A DNA stretch of 64,000 bases, from assembly GCA_947504115.1 (NCBI GenBank), contig CANNGH010000001.1, forward strand, positions 620,001-684,000, given 5' to 3'. Below the pieces are notes generated by a model that saw only the letters and a list, made by a program, of their open reading frames with translations, was not told where the DNA came from and ran no database searches. Source of the stretch: an uncultured Sedimentitalea sp. GTDB taxonomy: Bacteria > Pseudomonadota > Alphaproteobacteria > Rhodobacterales > Rhodobacteraceae. Below, in pieces: positions 1 to 7,618 of the stretch. The first letter of the stretch is position 1. Every line of letters begins with the position of its first letter. Both the position numbers and the translations under genes were made by a program.

Positions 1-110
1 CGGTCGGCGACCGAGGACGTGGCCCAGCGGTCGCGCCCCTTGATCAACTCCGCGATCGACGCCTCCAGAGCGACGGTCGTTTCGTGATCGGATAACCCTG
101 ATCCTGTCAT
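1..110 (-). CDS. Unidentified protein, N-terminal part only
   Basis: A minus-strand reading frame starts at an ATG at 110 and runs off the left edge, giving about 36 residues beginning MTGSGLSDHETTVALEAS. It is divergent from the RNase D gene at 261. The visible stretch is hydrophilic with no signal peptide or membrane segment. I do not recognise the family, and the start is chosen only as the first ATG after an upstream intergenic gap. Confidence 0.45.
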   Translation of the reverse strand, partial: MTGSGLSDHETTVALEASIAELIKGRDRWATSSVAD

Positions 111-260
111 CGTGCCGCGTCCTTCCCCGCCCTCCAGTCAGGCGCATGATGCGCCGGTCTGTCCAGTCTTACCCGGCGTCAGCGCATCGCCCGGCGCAGT
201 TGAGTTTGCCGGCCAAAGCGCATATCTCGACGCAGAACGCGGCGCGCGAGGATACCGGAC

Positions 261-875
261 TTGGCAAATCATCTGCATCACAACGACCTGCCCGACGGGC
301 TGGACCTTGGCCCCATCGTGGCCATCGATTGCGAAACCATGGGGCTGAACCCGCATCGCGACCGTTTGTGCGTGGTGCAGCTTTCGGGTGGCGATGGCGA
401 GGCGCATGTGGTGCAGATCGCCAAGGGGCAGAAATCGGCGCCCAACCTTGTCGCGCTGCTGGAAAACCGCGCGGTGCTCAAGCTGTTCCATTTCGGGCGG
501 TTCGACATCGCGGCGATGTATCACGCCTTTGGCGCGCTGGCCGCGCCGGTCTATTGCACCAAGATCGCCAGCCGCCTCGTGCGCACCTATACCGACCGGC
601 ACGGGCTGAAGAACCTGACGCAGGAATTGATCGGTGTCGACATCAGCAAGCAGCAGCAGATGAGCGATTGGGGCGCCGAAACCCTGAGCGAGGCGCAGGT
701 GGAATACGCCGCCTCCGACGTGCTGTACCTGCATCGCCTGCGCGAGGAACTGAACGCGCGGCTGGAGCGCGAGGGGCGTAGCGATCTGGCGCAGGCCTGT
801 TTCGATTTTCTGCCCACCCGCGCGCGGCTGGATCTGGAGGGATGGCCGGAAATCGACATCTTCGCCCATTCATGA
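261..875 (+). CDS. rnd: Ribonuclease D-like 3'-5' exonuclease
   Basis: A 204-residue DEDDy exonuclease acting on RNA 3' ends, probably in tRNA or structured-RNA processing. The three exonuclease motifs are visible: D23-x-E25 (AIDCETMG), H77-x4-D82 (FHFGRFD) and Y149-x3-D153 (YAASD). It consists of the catalytic domain only and lacks the HRDC repeats of E. coli RNase D (about 375 residues), as in the short form common in alphaproteobacteria. The start appears to be a TTG with GAGG about 10 nt upstream. Its stop overlaps the start of kdsD (ATGA), so it heads the kdsD-lpt operon. Confidence 0.88.
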   Translation: MANHLHHNDLPDGLDLGPIVAIDCETMGLNPHRDRLCVVQLSGGDGEAHVVQIAKGQKSAPNLVALLENRAVLKLFHFGRFDIAAMYHAFGALAAPVYCTKIASRLVRTYTDRHGLKNLTQELIGVDISKQQQMSDWGAETLSEAQVEYAASDVLYLHRLREELNARLEREGRSDLAQACFDFLPTRARLDLEGWPEIDIFAHS

Positions 876-1837
876 CCGGATTCGTCGACACCGCCCGCCG
901 GGTCATACGGATCGAGGCCGAAGCGCTGAACCGGCTTGAGTCGAGCCTGAACCACGATTTCGACCGTGCCGTCGATCTGCTGCTGAACGCGCGCGGCCGG
1001 GTGATCGTGTCCGGCATGGGCAAGTCCGGCCATATCGCGCGCAAGATCGCCGCCACCTTCGCCAGCACCGGAACGCCGGCGCATTTCGTCCACCCGGCCG
1101 AGGCCAGCCACGGCGATCTGGGCATGATGGCCCAAGGCGACGTGGTTCTGGTGCTGTCGAATTCCGGCGAGACGCCGGAACTGGCCGATCTGGTCGCCTA
1201 TACCCGCCGTTTCGCCATTCCCCTGATCGGCGTGGCCAGCCGGCCTGGATCGACTTTGCTGCAACAATCCGACGTCGCGCTTGTGCTGCCCGAGGCGGAA
1301 GAGGCCTGCGGCACGGGGATCGTGCCGACATCCTCGACCACGATGACGCTTGCGCTGGGCGACGCACTGGCGGTCGCGCTGATGGAACATCGCGCCTTCA
1401 CCCCCGAACATTTCCGCGAGTTTCATCCCGGCGGCAAACTGGGCGCCCGTCTTTCGCGCGTGCGTGACCTGATGCATACGGGCGACGCGCTTCCGCTGGT
1501 CGGGATCGACACGCCGATGAGCGACACGCTGATCGAGATCAGCCAGAAGGGCTTTGGCGTGGCCGGCGTGACCGGCCCGGACGGCACGCTTGCAGGCATC
1601 ATCACCGACGGCGATTTGCGCCGCAAGATGGACGGGCTGCTGTCGCACCGCGCGGCTGAGGTCATGACCACCACGCCCCGCACCATCGGCCCCGACGCGC
1701 TTGCCGAAGAGGCGGTGGCGCTGATGACCTTGCCCACACCCCGGATCACCTGTCTGTTCGTGGTCGATCCGGACGGGGCGGGCGCGCCGCTGGGCCTGCT
1801 GCATATCCACGATTGCCTGCGCGTCGGGCTGGGATAA
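872..1837 (+). CDS. kdsD: Arabinose-5-phosphate isomerase (KpsF/GutQ/KdsD family)
   Basis: This 321-residue protein interconverts ribulose-5-phosphate and arabinose-5-phosphate, the first committed step to KDO for lipopolysaccharide. An N-terminal SIS sugar-isomerase domain (about residues 40-175, with the SGMGKSGHIARK loop) is followed by two CBS motifs (about 205-321). Length matches E. coli KdsD (328). The start at 872 overlaps the RNase D stop (ATGA). An in-frame ATG at 842 lies inside rnd and is less likely. The lpt genes follow, consistent with LPS synthesis; a kdsB-like gene for KDO activation lies at 13158. Confidence 0.93.
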   Translation: MTGFVDTARRVIRIEAEALNRLESSLNHDFDRAVDLLLNARGRVIVSGMGKSGHIARKIAATFASTGTPAHFVHPAEASHGDLGMMAQGDVVLVLSNSGETPELADLVAYTRRFAIPLIGVASRPGSTLLQQSDVALVLPEAEEACGTGIVPTSSTTMTLALGDALAVALMEHRAFTPEHFREFHPGGKLGARLSRVRDLMHTGDALPLVGIDTPMSDTLIEISQKGFGVAGVTGPDGTLAGIITDGDLRRKMDGLLSHRAAEVMTTTPRTIGPDALAEEAVALMTLPTPRITCLFVVDPDGAGAPLGLLHIHDCLRVGLG

Positions 1838-1855
1838 ACGGGAGGCGGGGCGGGG

Positions 1856-2452
1856 ATGGATCTTTATTCGCGTTTCGTCGCCCTGTTCAAGGTTCTGCTG
1901 CCACTGGCGGCGCTGGCGATTCTGGCGACGCTGTTCCTGTTGTCGCGCGGCACCGATTTCACCGCGATTCCATTCGCCGAAAAGGACATCGCCGAACGGA
2001 CCCGTGGCCAGCAGGTCACCGCGCCGTTCTTTTCCGGTGTGACGCCGGCGGGTGAAGAGATCATGTTCAGGGCGGCGCTGGTCCGACCGGGTGGCAAGGA
2101 CACGCCTGCCGAAGCCACCGACCTGTCCGCGCGCATCACCCTTGCCGATGGCGCGCGGATCACGCTGAAATCGCAAACGGGCAGCTTCGATCTGCAACAG
2201 GACATGGCGCATTTCGACGGCGATGTGCGCATCACGACATCCAGCGGATATATCGTGACCACCGACCGTCTGGAAACGGCGCTGAGCGGGGTCGAGGCGC
2301 ACACACCGGGGCCGGTCGCAGGAACCGGCCCGGTGGGGGACTTCACCGCCGGTCGCATGACCATCGGCACGAAAACACCGGGCGGTCCGGTGCATATGCT
2401 TTTCAATCACGGCGTCAAAATGATATATGACCCGAAAAATCCGGATAATTGA
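1856..2452 (+). CDS. lptC: LPS export ABC transporter periplasmic protein LptC
   Basis: A 198-residue LptC-type protein. One N-terminal membrane helix (about residues 7-28) is followed by a periplasmic beta-jellyroll region. LptC receives LPS from LptB2FG in the inner membrane and passes it to LptA. Sequence similarity in this family is low, so the call rests on the N-terminal anchor, the size, the beta-rich body and the position directly before lptA and lptB. It starts 18 bp after kdsD, and its stop is 3 bp before the lptA start. Confidence 0.85.
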   Translation: MDLYSRFVALFKVLLPLAALAILATLFLLSRGTDFTAIPFAEKDIAERTRGQQVTAPFFSGVTPAGEEIMFRAALVRPGGKDTPAEATDLSARITLADGARITLKSQTGSFDLQQDMAHFDGDVRITTSSGYIVTTDRLETALSGVEAHTPGPVAGTGPVGDFTAGRMTIGTKTPGGPVHMLFNHGVKMIYDPKNPDN

Positions 2453-2455
2453 TCT

Positions 2456-2947
2456 GTGTCTTGTCTTCGTGCCCTTCTTTACAGCGTTCCGCTCGTCGTT
2501 TCCGCCATGGCGACGGCGGCGCAGGGCACCAATGTCGCGTTCGGGGCGATCAAGGCCGATCCGACGCTTCCCGTCGAGGTGACGGCCGAAAGCCTTGAGG
2601 TCGATCAGCAAAGTGGACGCGCCGAATATATCGGCAACGTCGTGGTCGGGCAGGGCGAGATGCGCCTGTCGGCGGATCGTCTGCTGGTGGTCTACAAGGC
2701 CGATGCCGGTGCCATCGACCGGCTGGAGGCAACCGGCGACGTGATTCTGGTGAACGGCCCCGACGCAGCCGAGGCCGAGCGCGCCGAATACAGCATCGAC
2801 AGCGGCGTGATCGTCATGTCGGGCGACGTGTTGCTGACCCAGGGCCAGAACGCGCTGACGTCGGACAGGATGACCGTCAACCTCACCACCGGTACGGCGC
2901 AGATGGCCGGACGGGTCAAGACGATCCTGAACACGGGCGAGCGGTGA
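2456..2947 (+). CDS. lptA: LPS transport periplasmic bridge protein LptA (OstA-like)
   Basis: A 163-residue OstA/LptA-like protein. It has an N-terminal signal peptide (hydrophobic core about residues 7-20) and a beta-jellyroll with repeated YIGNVVVGQG / ATGDVILVNG / MSGDVLLTQG type strands. LptA oligomers bridge LPS across the periplasm. The likely start is GTG, 3 bp after lptC. The stop overlaps the start of lptB (TGATG), giving strong translational coupling. Confidence 0.9.
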   Translation: MSCLRALLYSVPLVVSAMATAAQGTNVAFGAIKADPTLPVEVTAESLEVDQQSGRAEYIGNVVVGQGEMRLSADRLLVVYKADAGAIDRLEATGDVILVNGPDAAEAERAEYSIDSGVIVMSGDVLLTQGQNALTSDRMTVNLTTGTAQMAGRVKTILNTGER

Positions 2948-3705
2948 TGGCCCGCCCGGCGCTTACACTCACGCCGGGCCTGTCCGGCCTGCGCATCGAG
3001 AAACTGCGCAAATCATTCCGCAAGCGGGTGGTGATCCGCGATGTGACCATGACGCTGGACCGCGGCGAAGTCGTCGGCCTGCTGGGACCGAACGGGTCGG
3101 GCAAGACCACGACGTTCTACGCGATCGCGGGGCTTATCTTTGCCGAAGCCGGCAGCGTGATCATCGACGGGCACGATGCCACGGCCTTGCCGATGTATCG
3201 CCGCGCCCGCCTTGGGATCGGCTATCTGCCGCAGGAAATGTCGATCTTTCGCGGCCTCAGCGTCGAGAACAACATCGCGGCGGTACTGGGAATCACCCAT
3301 TCCGACCCGCACCGGCGGCGCGAACGGCTTGAGGAACTTCTGTCGGATTTCTCCATCGAGCATCTGCGCCGCGCTCCGGCACTAGCCCTCTCGGGGGGTG
3401 AGCGGCGACGTGTCGAGATCGCCCGCTGTCTGGCCGCCGATCCCAAATACCTGTTGCTCGACGAACCCTTTGCCGGAGTCGATCCGATATCGGTCGCGGA
3501 TATCCGTCACCTCGTCGCCGACCTCAGGACACGCGGCATCGGCGTTCTGATCACGGACCACAACGTGCGCGAAACCCTTGAGATCGTGGATCGCGCCTAT
3601 ATCCTGCATGATGGGCAGGTTCTGATGTCGGGCACCCCGTCCGAGGTGGTCGAGAACGAGAATGTCCGCCGGGTCTATCTTGGCGACAGTTTCCGGATTT
3701 CCTGA
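2947..3705 (+). CDS. lptB: LPS export ABC transporter ATP-binding protein LptB
   Basis: A 252-residue ABC ATPase that powers LPS extraction. Visible motifs are Walker A (GPNGSGKTTT), the Q-loop region (YLPQEMSIFRGL), the signature LSGGERRRVE, Walker B (LLLDEPFAGVD) and the H-loop (TDHNV). The sequence matches LptB closely, including the C-terminal segment ending VYLGDSF. The ATG at 2947 overlaps the lptA stop; a GTG one codon upstream is an alternative. rpoN, which follows lptB in many proteobacteria, is absent here, and hpf follows after 228 bp. Confidence 0.95.
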   Translation: MARPALTLTPGLSGLRIEKLRKSFRKRVVIRDVTMTLDRGEVVGLLGPNGSGKTTTFYAIAGLIFAEAGSVIIDGHDATALPMYRRARLGIGYLPQEMSIFRGLSVENNIAAVLGITHSDPHRRRERLEELLSDFSIEHLRRAPALALSGGERRRVEIARCLAADPKYLLLDEPFAGVDPISVADIRHLVADLRTRGIGVLITDHNVRETLEIVDRAYILHDGQVLMSGTPSEVVENENVRRVYLGDSFRIS

Positions 3706-3933
3706 CCGCGACAGCCGCTATTTGACATCGGTAATGCCGTCATGCGCGGCTTTCCGTTGACAGTTTCGCTCAACCTTGCCTCAATTGGTCTGATGGCAAA
3801 TGCTTGGCGCGACGGCGTTCGGTCCCTATCCTCGGGGCGGGGCCGAGCGGCTGCAGCGACCCGGCGATGCCGCCCTTTCATTCCCGCCCGGAAAAAGGAT
3901 GCCGGGGGGAATGACCAGTGTGAAGGAGAGCAC

Positions 3934-4497
3934 ATGCGTTATCAGATCAGCGGAAAACAGATCGACATCGGCGAGGCCCTGCAGACACACGTGCGAACCG
4001 AACTCGACGAGGTGGTCCAGAAATACGCGATGCGTCCGACGGGGGGCACCGTGGTGTTTTCGCGCAACGCGCATGAATTCGTCTGCGAGGCGACGATCCA
4101 CCTTTCGACCGGTTTGAACGCGACCGCCAAGGCGCATGCCGTTGAAATCTATGGCGCATTCGACGCCTGCGCGGCAAAGATGGAAAAGCAGCTGCGCCGC
4201 TACAAGCGCCGGCTGAAATATCACTACAAGGAGCGGGTCGAACCGGTTGAACTCACCGGCGCGTCCTCCTATATCCTCGCCTCGCAAGAGCAGACCGAGG
4301 AAACCGAGCCCGAGACGCTGCAGCCGATCATCGTCGCCGAAATGGAGACGCAGATCCCCTCGCTTTCTGTGGGGGAAGCGGTGATGCAGATGGAGCTTGC
4401 GGGCGCGCCGGTTCTGGTCTTTCGAAACGAGGGCAAGAGCGGGGTGAATGTCGTCTATCGCCGTGATGACGGCAATATCGGCTGGATCGACCCGTAA
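3934..4497 (+). CDS. hpf: Ribosome hibernation promoting factor, long form
   Basis: A 187-residue long HPF. The N-terminal S30AE/YfiA domain (about 1-105) begins MRYQISGKQIDIG. A linker with acidic stretches leads to the C-terminal dimerisation domain (about 130-187) ending in the conserved NVVYRRDDGNIGWIDP pattern. Long HPF forms 100S ribosome dimers in stationary phase. The start at 3934 is set by a strong GAAGGAGAG ribosome-binding site. The 228 bp upstream probably contains its own promoter; TTGACA occurs at 3757-3762 without a convincing -10 partner. Confidence 0.93.
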   Translation: MRYQISGKQIDIGEALQTHVRTELDEVVQKYAMRPTGGTVVFSRNAHEFVCEATIHLSTGLNATAKAHAVEIYGAFDACAAKMEKQLRRYKRRLKYHYKERVEPVELTGASSYILASQEQTEETEPETLQPIIVAEMETQIPSLSVGEAVMQMELAGAPVLVFRNEGKSGVNVVYRRDDGNIGWIDP

Positions 4498-4511
4498 GAC
4501 GTGCAACAATC

Positions 4512-4533
4512 GGCGCCCCCTTTGCGGGGCGCC
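4512..4533 (+). terminator. GC-rich hairpin between hpf and ptsN
   Basis: The arms GGCGCCCC (4512-4519) and GGGGCGCC (4526-4533) pair perfectly around a 6-nt loop just after the hpf stop. No T-run follows, so it is more likely an attenuating or processing hairpin within the hpf-ptsN transcript than a full terminator. Confidence 0.5.
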
Positions 4534-4552
4534 CTCGCGGAGCGAAGCAGAC

Positions 4553-5014
4553 ATGCAACTGAGCAACATTCTCGGACACAGGTCCGTCAAGGTGGTGAAC
4601 TCCGTTACCAGCAAGAAGCGGTTGTTTCAGGAAATCGGGGAATTGGCGAACAGCGCGCTGGGATTGGACGCGACCGCGACCGTCGATGCGCTGCTCGACC
4701 GCGAGAACCTGGGACCGACCGGCGTCGGCCATGGCGTGGCCCTGCCTCATGCGCGGGTGGATGGGCTTGACCACGTGGCGGGCGTGTTCGTGCTTCTGGA
4801 AAAGCCCATTGATTTCGGTGCAGTGGATCGTCAGCCCGTCGATATCGTCTTTGCGCTGTTCGCGCCGGAAAAGGCCGGCGTCGATCATCTCAAGGCGCTG
4901 GCGCTGGTCGCGCGGACGCTGCGCGATTCCGCCTTGTGTTCGAAATTGCGCGCCAATCCCGACAGCAGCACGATTTACGCGATCCTGACAGCGGGACAGT
5001 CGCTCGCGGCCTAG
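4553..5014 (+). CDS. ptsN: PTS IIA-like nitrogen regulatory protein PtsN
   Basis: A 153-residue EIIA-Ntr. The phosphorylated histidine lies in the motif GHGVALPHAR, with the surrounding PTS EIIA type-2 fold. In the nitrogen PTS it receives phosphate from NPr and regulates potassium transport, carbon storage and related functions. The start follows a GAAGCAGAC stretch 56 bp after hpf; hpf-ptsN is the usual order. The stop codon lies in a CTAG that also encodes the stop of the convergent sulfotransferase gene. Confidence 0.93.
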   Translation: MQLSNILGHRSVKVVNSVTSKKRLFQEIGELANSALGLDATATVDALLDRENLGPTGVGHGVALPHARVDGLDHVAGVFVLLEKPIDFGAVDRQPVDIVFALFAPEKAGVDHLKALALVARTLRDSALCSKLRANPDSSTIYAILTAGQSLAA

Positions 5015-6444
5015 TTTCCGGTCCAGGGACCGAAGCCGAACATCAGATAATCGCGCTGATAGATATCGGCGATGCGGTTCTCGATCTCGTCGTCATGGAT
5101 ATCCGCCAGCGCGAACGGCGTATCGGCAACCGCCGCGCCTGGTGCGGGCGGCGCGGTGTGGCCGAATTGGTGCGCCAGGGCGGGCAGGGCGCGGTGCAGT
5201 TCGTCTTCGCGCAGGATGTGATCGGGCGATGCGAATTCGGCAAAGCCGCTCAGCGCCTGCGCCTGCGTGCACCACGCCGCATCGACACGCAGCGCCGTCT
5301 GACCGGCCAGGTTCGAGCGCAGGAATTCCAGAAACGTCACGAAGGCGGCGCGGTGGGTGGCCAGGGTATAGTTCCGGTTCGCGCCATCGCGCGGGATGTC
5401 CAGCTTGAACTGACGGCGCAGGGTCTCGCGGATTCGGGCATAGCTGCCCGGCCCTGTCGAAAGGATGCGCTGGCAGAACACCGCATGGGCGCGCGCGGCG
5501 GGATGACGCAGCACCGTAAAGCTGCGATGGCCGGGGCGGTCACGCTTCCACTGGCGCATATGTTTCTGGTTCATTCCGGTCGTCAGGGCGTCGCGCATCA
5601 CCCCGTCAAGCCGCGCCAGCCATTCCGCGATCTCGCTCTCCGGACCGCCCCGCACCGGCAGATACAGCAAGGGCGTGTGCGCCGCGGCGATATGGCCGGG
5701 AACGGCGGGGCCGCGCCGGGGTTCGAAATTGGGCGTGCGGGTCAGGTGGAACCAATCGATATCGGCCAGCGCGGCGGTCATGGTCTCCGGATTGGCCACC
5801 TTGTCGGAAACCGGGCCGGGATTCTGCGGCTTGAGGCTCTTGTCCAGACCGTCCAGTCTCCCGCCGATTCCCAGCCAGCGTGCCAGACCGTTCATCACCT
5901 CGACGCTCCGCAGATCGTCATAGGCCAGATGGAACGCCGTCTGACCGCTGATCTGAAGACGGTTGAGCACTTGCACCTGGAACGTCTGCAATGCATCCAC
6001 ATGGGCGGTAAATTCGGCCGCGTCGAACCATGCCCGCACCGCTTTGCGCCGCTTGACGTTGGTCAGCTTCCATTGCCCGGTCGCCTGCGCGATCTTCCAG
6101 GACACGTAGCTGTCCAGCGGATTGCGCGTCAGGACGATCTTGGCGCAACGCGGATCGCTCAGCGCGATCTCCAGCGCGCGCGGGTCGTGGTCGTGGAAAA
6201 ACCGGAACCCTCCCAACACGTCCGGCTGCCCGCGTATCGCATCGATCAGGCGGTCGGGGTCCGCGTCGCGCATCGGCTGGGTCATGCCGAAAAGCTCGGT
6301 CCGGTTGGGATAGCCGATGAAATGCGGATTGAACGCTTCGCCGTGACAATGCAGCCCGTCCAGCGCGTTCAGGTTGGCCTCGAGAAAGTTCGACCCGGTG
6401 CGCATCTCAGCCAGGACGATGAAATAATCGAACGATCCGGGCAT
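5011..6444 (-). CDS. Sulfotransferase with two sulfotransferase-like modules
   Basis: A 477-residue protein. The N-terminal half shows the PAPS 5'-phosphosulfate loop (AEMRTGSNFLE, residues about 12-22) and a 3'-phosphate-binding element (LTRNPLDSYVS). A second sulfotransferase-like segment (SFTVLRHPAARAHAVF) starts near residue 310. It probably transfers sulfate from PAPS to a surface polysaccharide or lipid, since it ends a run of glycosyltransferase genes. The start lies 1 bp after the stop of the upstream fragment at 6446. Substrate unknown; a fusion of one active and one degenerate module is my inference. Confidence 0.72.
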   Translation of the reverse strand: MPGSFDYFIVLAEMRTGSNFLEANLNALDGLHCHGEAFNPHFIGYPNRTELFGMTQPMRDADPDRLIDAIRGQPDVLGGFRFFHDHDPRALEIALSDPRCAKIVLTRNPLDSYVSWKIAQATGQWKLTNVKRRKAVRAWFDAAEFTAHVDALQTFQVQVLNRLQISGQTAFHLAYDDLRSVEVMNGLARWLGIGGRLDGLDKSLKPQNPGPVSDKVANPETMTAALADIDWFHLTRTPNFEPRRGPAVPGHIAAAHTPLLYLPVRGGPESEIAEWLARLDGVMRDALTTGMNQKHMRQWKRDRPGHRSFTVLRHPAARAHAVFCQRILSTGPGSYARIRETLRRQFKLDIPRDGANRNYTLATHRAAFVTFLEFLRSNLAGQTALRVDAAWCTQAQALSGFAEFASPDHILREDELHRALPALAHQFGHTAPPAPGAAVADTPFALADIHDDEIENRIADIYQRDYLMFGFGPWTGN

Positions 6445-6445
6445 G

Positions 6446-6967
6446 TCAGCTGACCGGATACAGCTTGCGGAGCGGTTCGCGCATGGAGGCCGGTCCTCGT
6501 TCCACGGGAAAATCCCCCATCAGATAGGGGTGCATGCCCTGATTCCTGAGGTTTTGCAGGAACCTGCCGAACCCGTCCAGATCAACCGGCCGGGGCATTG
6601 GGCCCGGACGACGTGACGCGGCCGGGGCGATGTCGTCCAGAACCGATTGCAGCGCCTCCATCGGGGCCTCGACGAATTCCGCCATGGTCCAGATGCGGAC
6701 ACGGGCATGAGCCTGGGTATGGCGCAGAATGTCCAGATGCGCGTTTTCGATCTTTTGCAGTTGCGCCGCCTCTCGTCGCAGATCGGCAAAATCCCGTCCG
6801 GAGCGGAACAGCGGCACGGCCCACGCCCCCGAGATCACCGAAATCCGGGCATTCGGATCGCCTGCGATTGCCGTTGTCCCAGCACGATATTTGGCAACGG
6901 TTGCTCGCAGCCAGCAAAGAACCTGCCTTATCGGCAGAAAATCGCCGGTGAGATCGCCGCCAGTCAC
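6446..6967 (-). pseudogene. 3' fragment of a disrupted glycosyltransferase (GT14/DUF5928-type)
   Basis: An open frame of 173 codons (apparent GTG start at 6967). From about residue 37 (position ~6859) onward it resembles, from memory, the C-terminal region of a roughly 530-residue Rhodobacteraceae core-2/I-branching-type glycosyltransferase: DPNARISVISGAWAVPLFRSG through GMHPYLMGDFP. The first ~36 codons do not fit that family and lie in the inserted DNA. The matching 5' end of the gene is at 7559-7618 on the same strand. It is placed exactly between the upstream glycosyltransferase and the downstream sulfotransferase of the same operon. It could still be expressed as a fragment. Confidence 0.55.
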
Positions 6968-6970
6968 GCG

Positions 6971-6985
6971 TTAACCATGCGTTAA
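6971..6985. promoter_or_regulatory. CtrA-type binding site (TTAA-N7-TTAA)
   Basis: TTAA at 6971-6974 and TTAA at 6982-6985 are separated by exactly seven bases, and the left half reads TTAACCAT. This matches the established alphaproteobacterial CtrA consensus TTAA-N7-TTAA. It lies 46 bp before the small ORF at 7032. Confidence 0.55.
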
Positions 6986-7031
6986 TTAGCGGTCGCCGAT
7001 GCTGAAGCCGTCCGCCTAAAGGAGTGTGCAA

Positions 7032-7220
7032 ATGCGTGAGCGAGAACTAATTAATCGAACGTTGGTCGCGGCCAATGCTGCAAAGACAGCTGGATTTGAG
7101 AGAACTTATGAAGCGCTTATCGAGATGGTGCGAGAGATAAAAACTACACCAGAGGCGTTGCGCCAAGGCAACAGCCTCTCACAGTCGCTTGACAGTGTGC
7201 CGTGTGTCAGTTGGCATTAG
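7032..7220 (+). CDS. Small protein of unknown function, 62 residues
   Basis: An ATG at 7032 follows a strong AAAGGAG ribosome-binding site (7018-7024) at ideal spacing. The product begins MRERELINRTLVAANAAK, is charged and predicted helical, and has no signal peptide or membrane segment. It lies in AT-rich DNA unlike its neighbours, 46 bp downstream of a CtrA-type site. I do not recognise a family. The good ribosome-binding site and upstream operator favour a real gene over chance. Confidence 0.45.
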   Translation: MRERELINRTLVAANAAKTAGFERTYEALIEMVREIKTTPEALRQGNSLSQSLDSVPCVSWH

Positions 7221-7227
7221 CATTTGG

Positions 7228-7235
7228 TTAACCAT
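7228..7235 (+). promoter_or_regulatory. CtrA half-site TTAACCAT
   Basis: TTAACCAT, the short motif described for CtrA-regulated promoters, lies 46 bp before the ATG of the second small ORF (7281). The surrounding GTTAACCATNGC repeats the sequence around 6970-6980. Confidence 0.35.
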
Positions 7236-7280
7236 TGCATGATCGACCTTGAGGCAACCAAATTGTCAAAAAGGTGTAGA

Positions 7281-7469
7281 ATGAATTGTCATGGTTGGAT
7301 CTTGAGCGTGCTGGCGGACCTCAAAGAATATGCGCGTGCTAATAATCTGCCGAAACTCTCGGGTATGATCGAGGATGCTAGAGCAATCGCGAACGAGGAG
7401 ATATTCGACATTGATGCAAGTAATCATAAAATCATCATGGTCGAGGTTTGGAGGAACGCAGTTCGTTAA
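7281..7469 (+). CDS. Small conserved-type protein, 62 residues
   Basis: The ATG at 7281 has AAGGTG about 6 bp upstream. The product begins MNCHGWILSVLADLKEYA and continues with a helical, leucine/alanine-rich segment (RANNLPKLSGMIEDARAIANEEI). The pattern W-hL-S-V-L-x-D-L-x2-Y/F-A-x2-N-x-L resembles small proteins I associate with Rhodobacteraceae genomes, but no function is known to me. An in-frame ATG at 7239 would add 14 residues without a better ribosome-binding site. The codon composition is AT-rich compared with flanking genes. Confidence 0.5.
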   Translation: MNCHGWILSVLADLKEYARANNLPKLSGMIEDARAIANEEIFDIDASNHKIIMVEVWRNAVR

Positions 7470-7558
7470 CACGCATACCATTCGTGTGTTGCTCTCGAAC
7501 TATCGCATTTATGTTCGATCTCTCGGTAACAGAATGTTGCGAAGGATCCTGCTTCTAA

Positions 7559-7618
7559 TGCCACCTGCTCGGCGCGCTCAAACGCGGCATGCACCAGCAT
7601 GACGATGCCCACGCTCAT
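7559..7618 (-). pseudogene. 5' fragment of the disrupted glycosyltransferase
   Basis: The start codon at 7616-7618 overlaps the stop of the upstream glycosyltransferase (ATGA), a classic coupled start. About 20 codons (MSVGIVMLVHAAFERAEQVA) match my memory of the N-terminus of GT14/DUF5928-type Rhodobacteraceae proteins. The frame then runs into unrelated AT-rich sequence and stops at 7466. The C-terminal remnant is at 6446-6859. Confidence 0.5.

Larger units (their letters stand above)
6865..7558. other. AT-rich inserted segment splitting a glycosyltransferase gene
   Basis: Roughly 690 bp separates the two remnants of the broken glycosyltransferase gene. From about 6968 to 7558 the GC content falls to about 45% by eye, against about 65% around it. 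The segment carries two plus-strand small ORFs with good ribosome-binding sites (7032, 7281) and TTAACCAT-type sites. No inverted terminal repeats, target duplication or transposase were recognised. The central ~370 codons of the interrupted gene are missing, so this is replacement rather than simple insertion. Confidence 0.5.

Noticed and set aside
587-2611. A 674-codon minus-strand frame opposite rnd-kdsD-lptC
   Set aside because: It spans three real genes on the other strand and has no motifs or ribosome-binding site.
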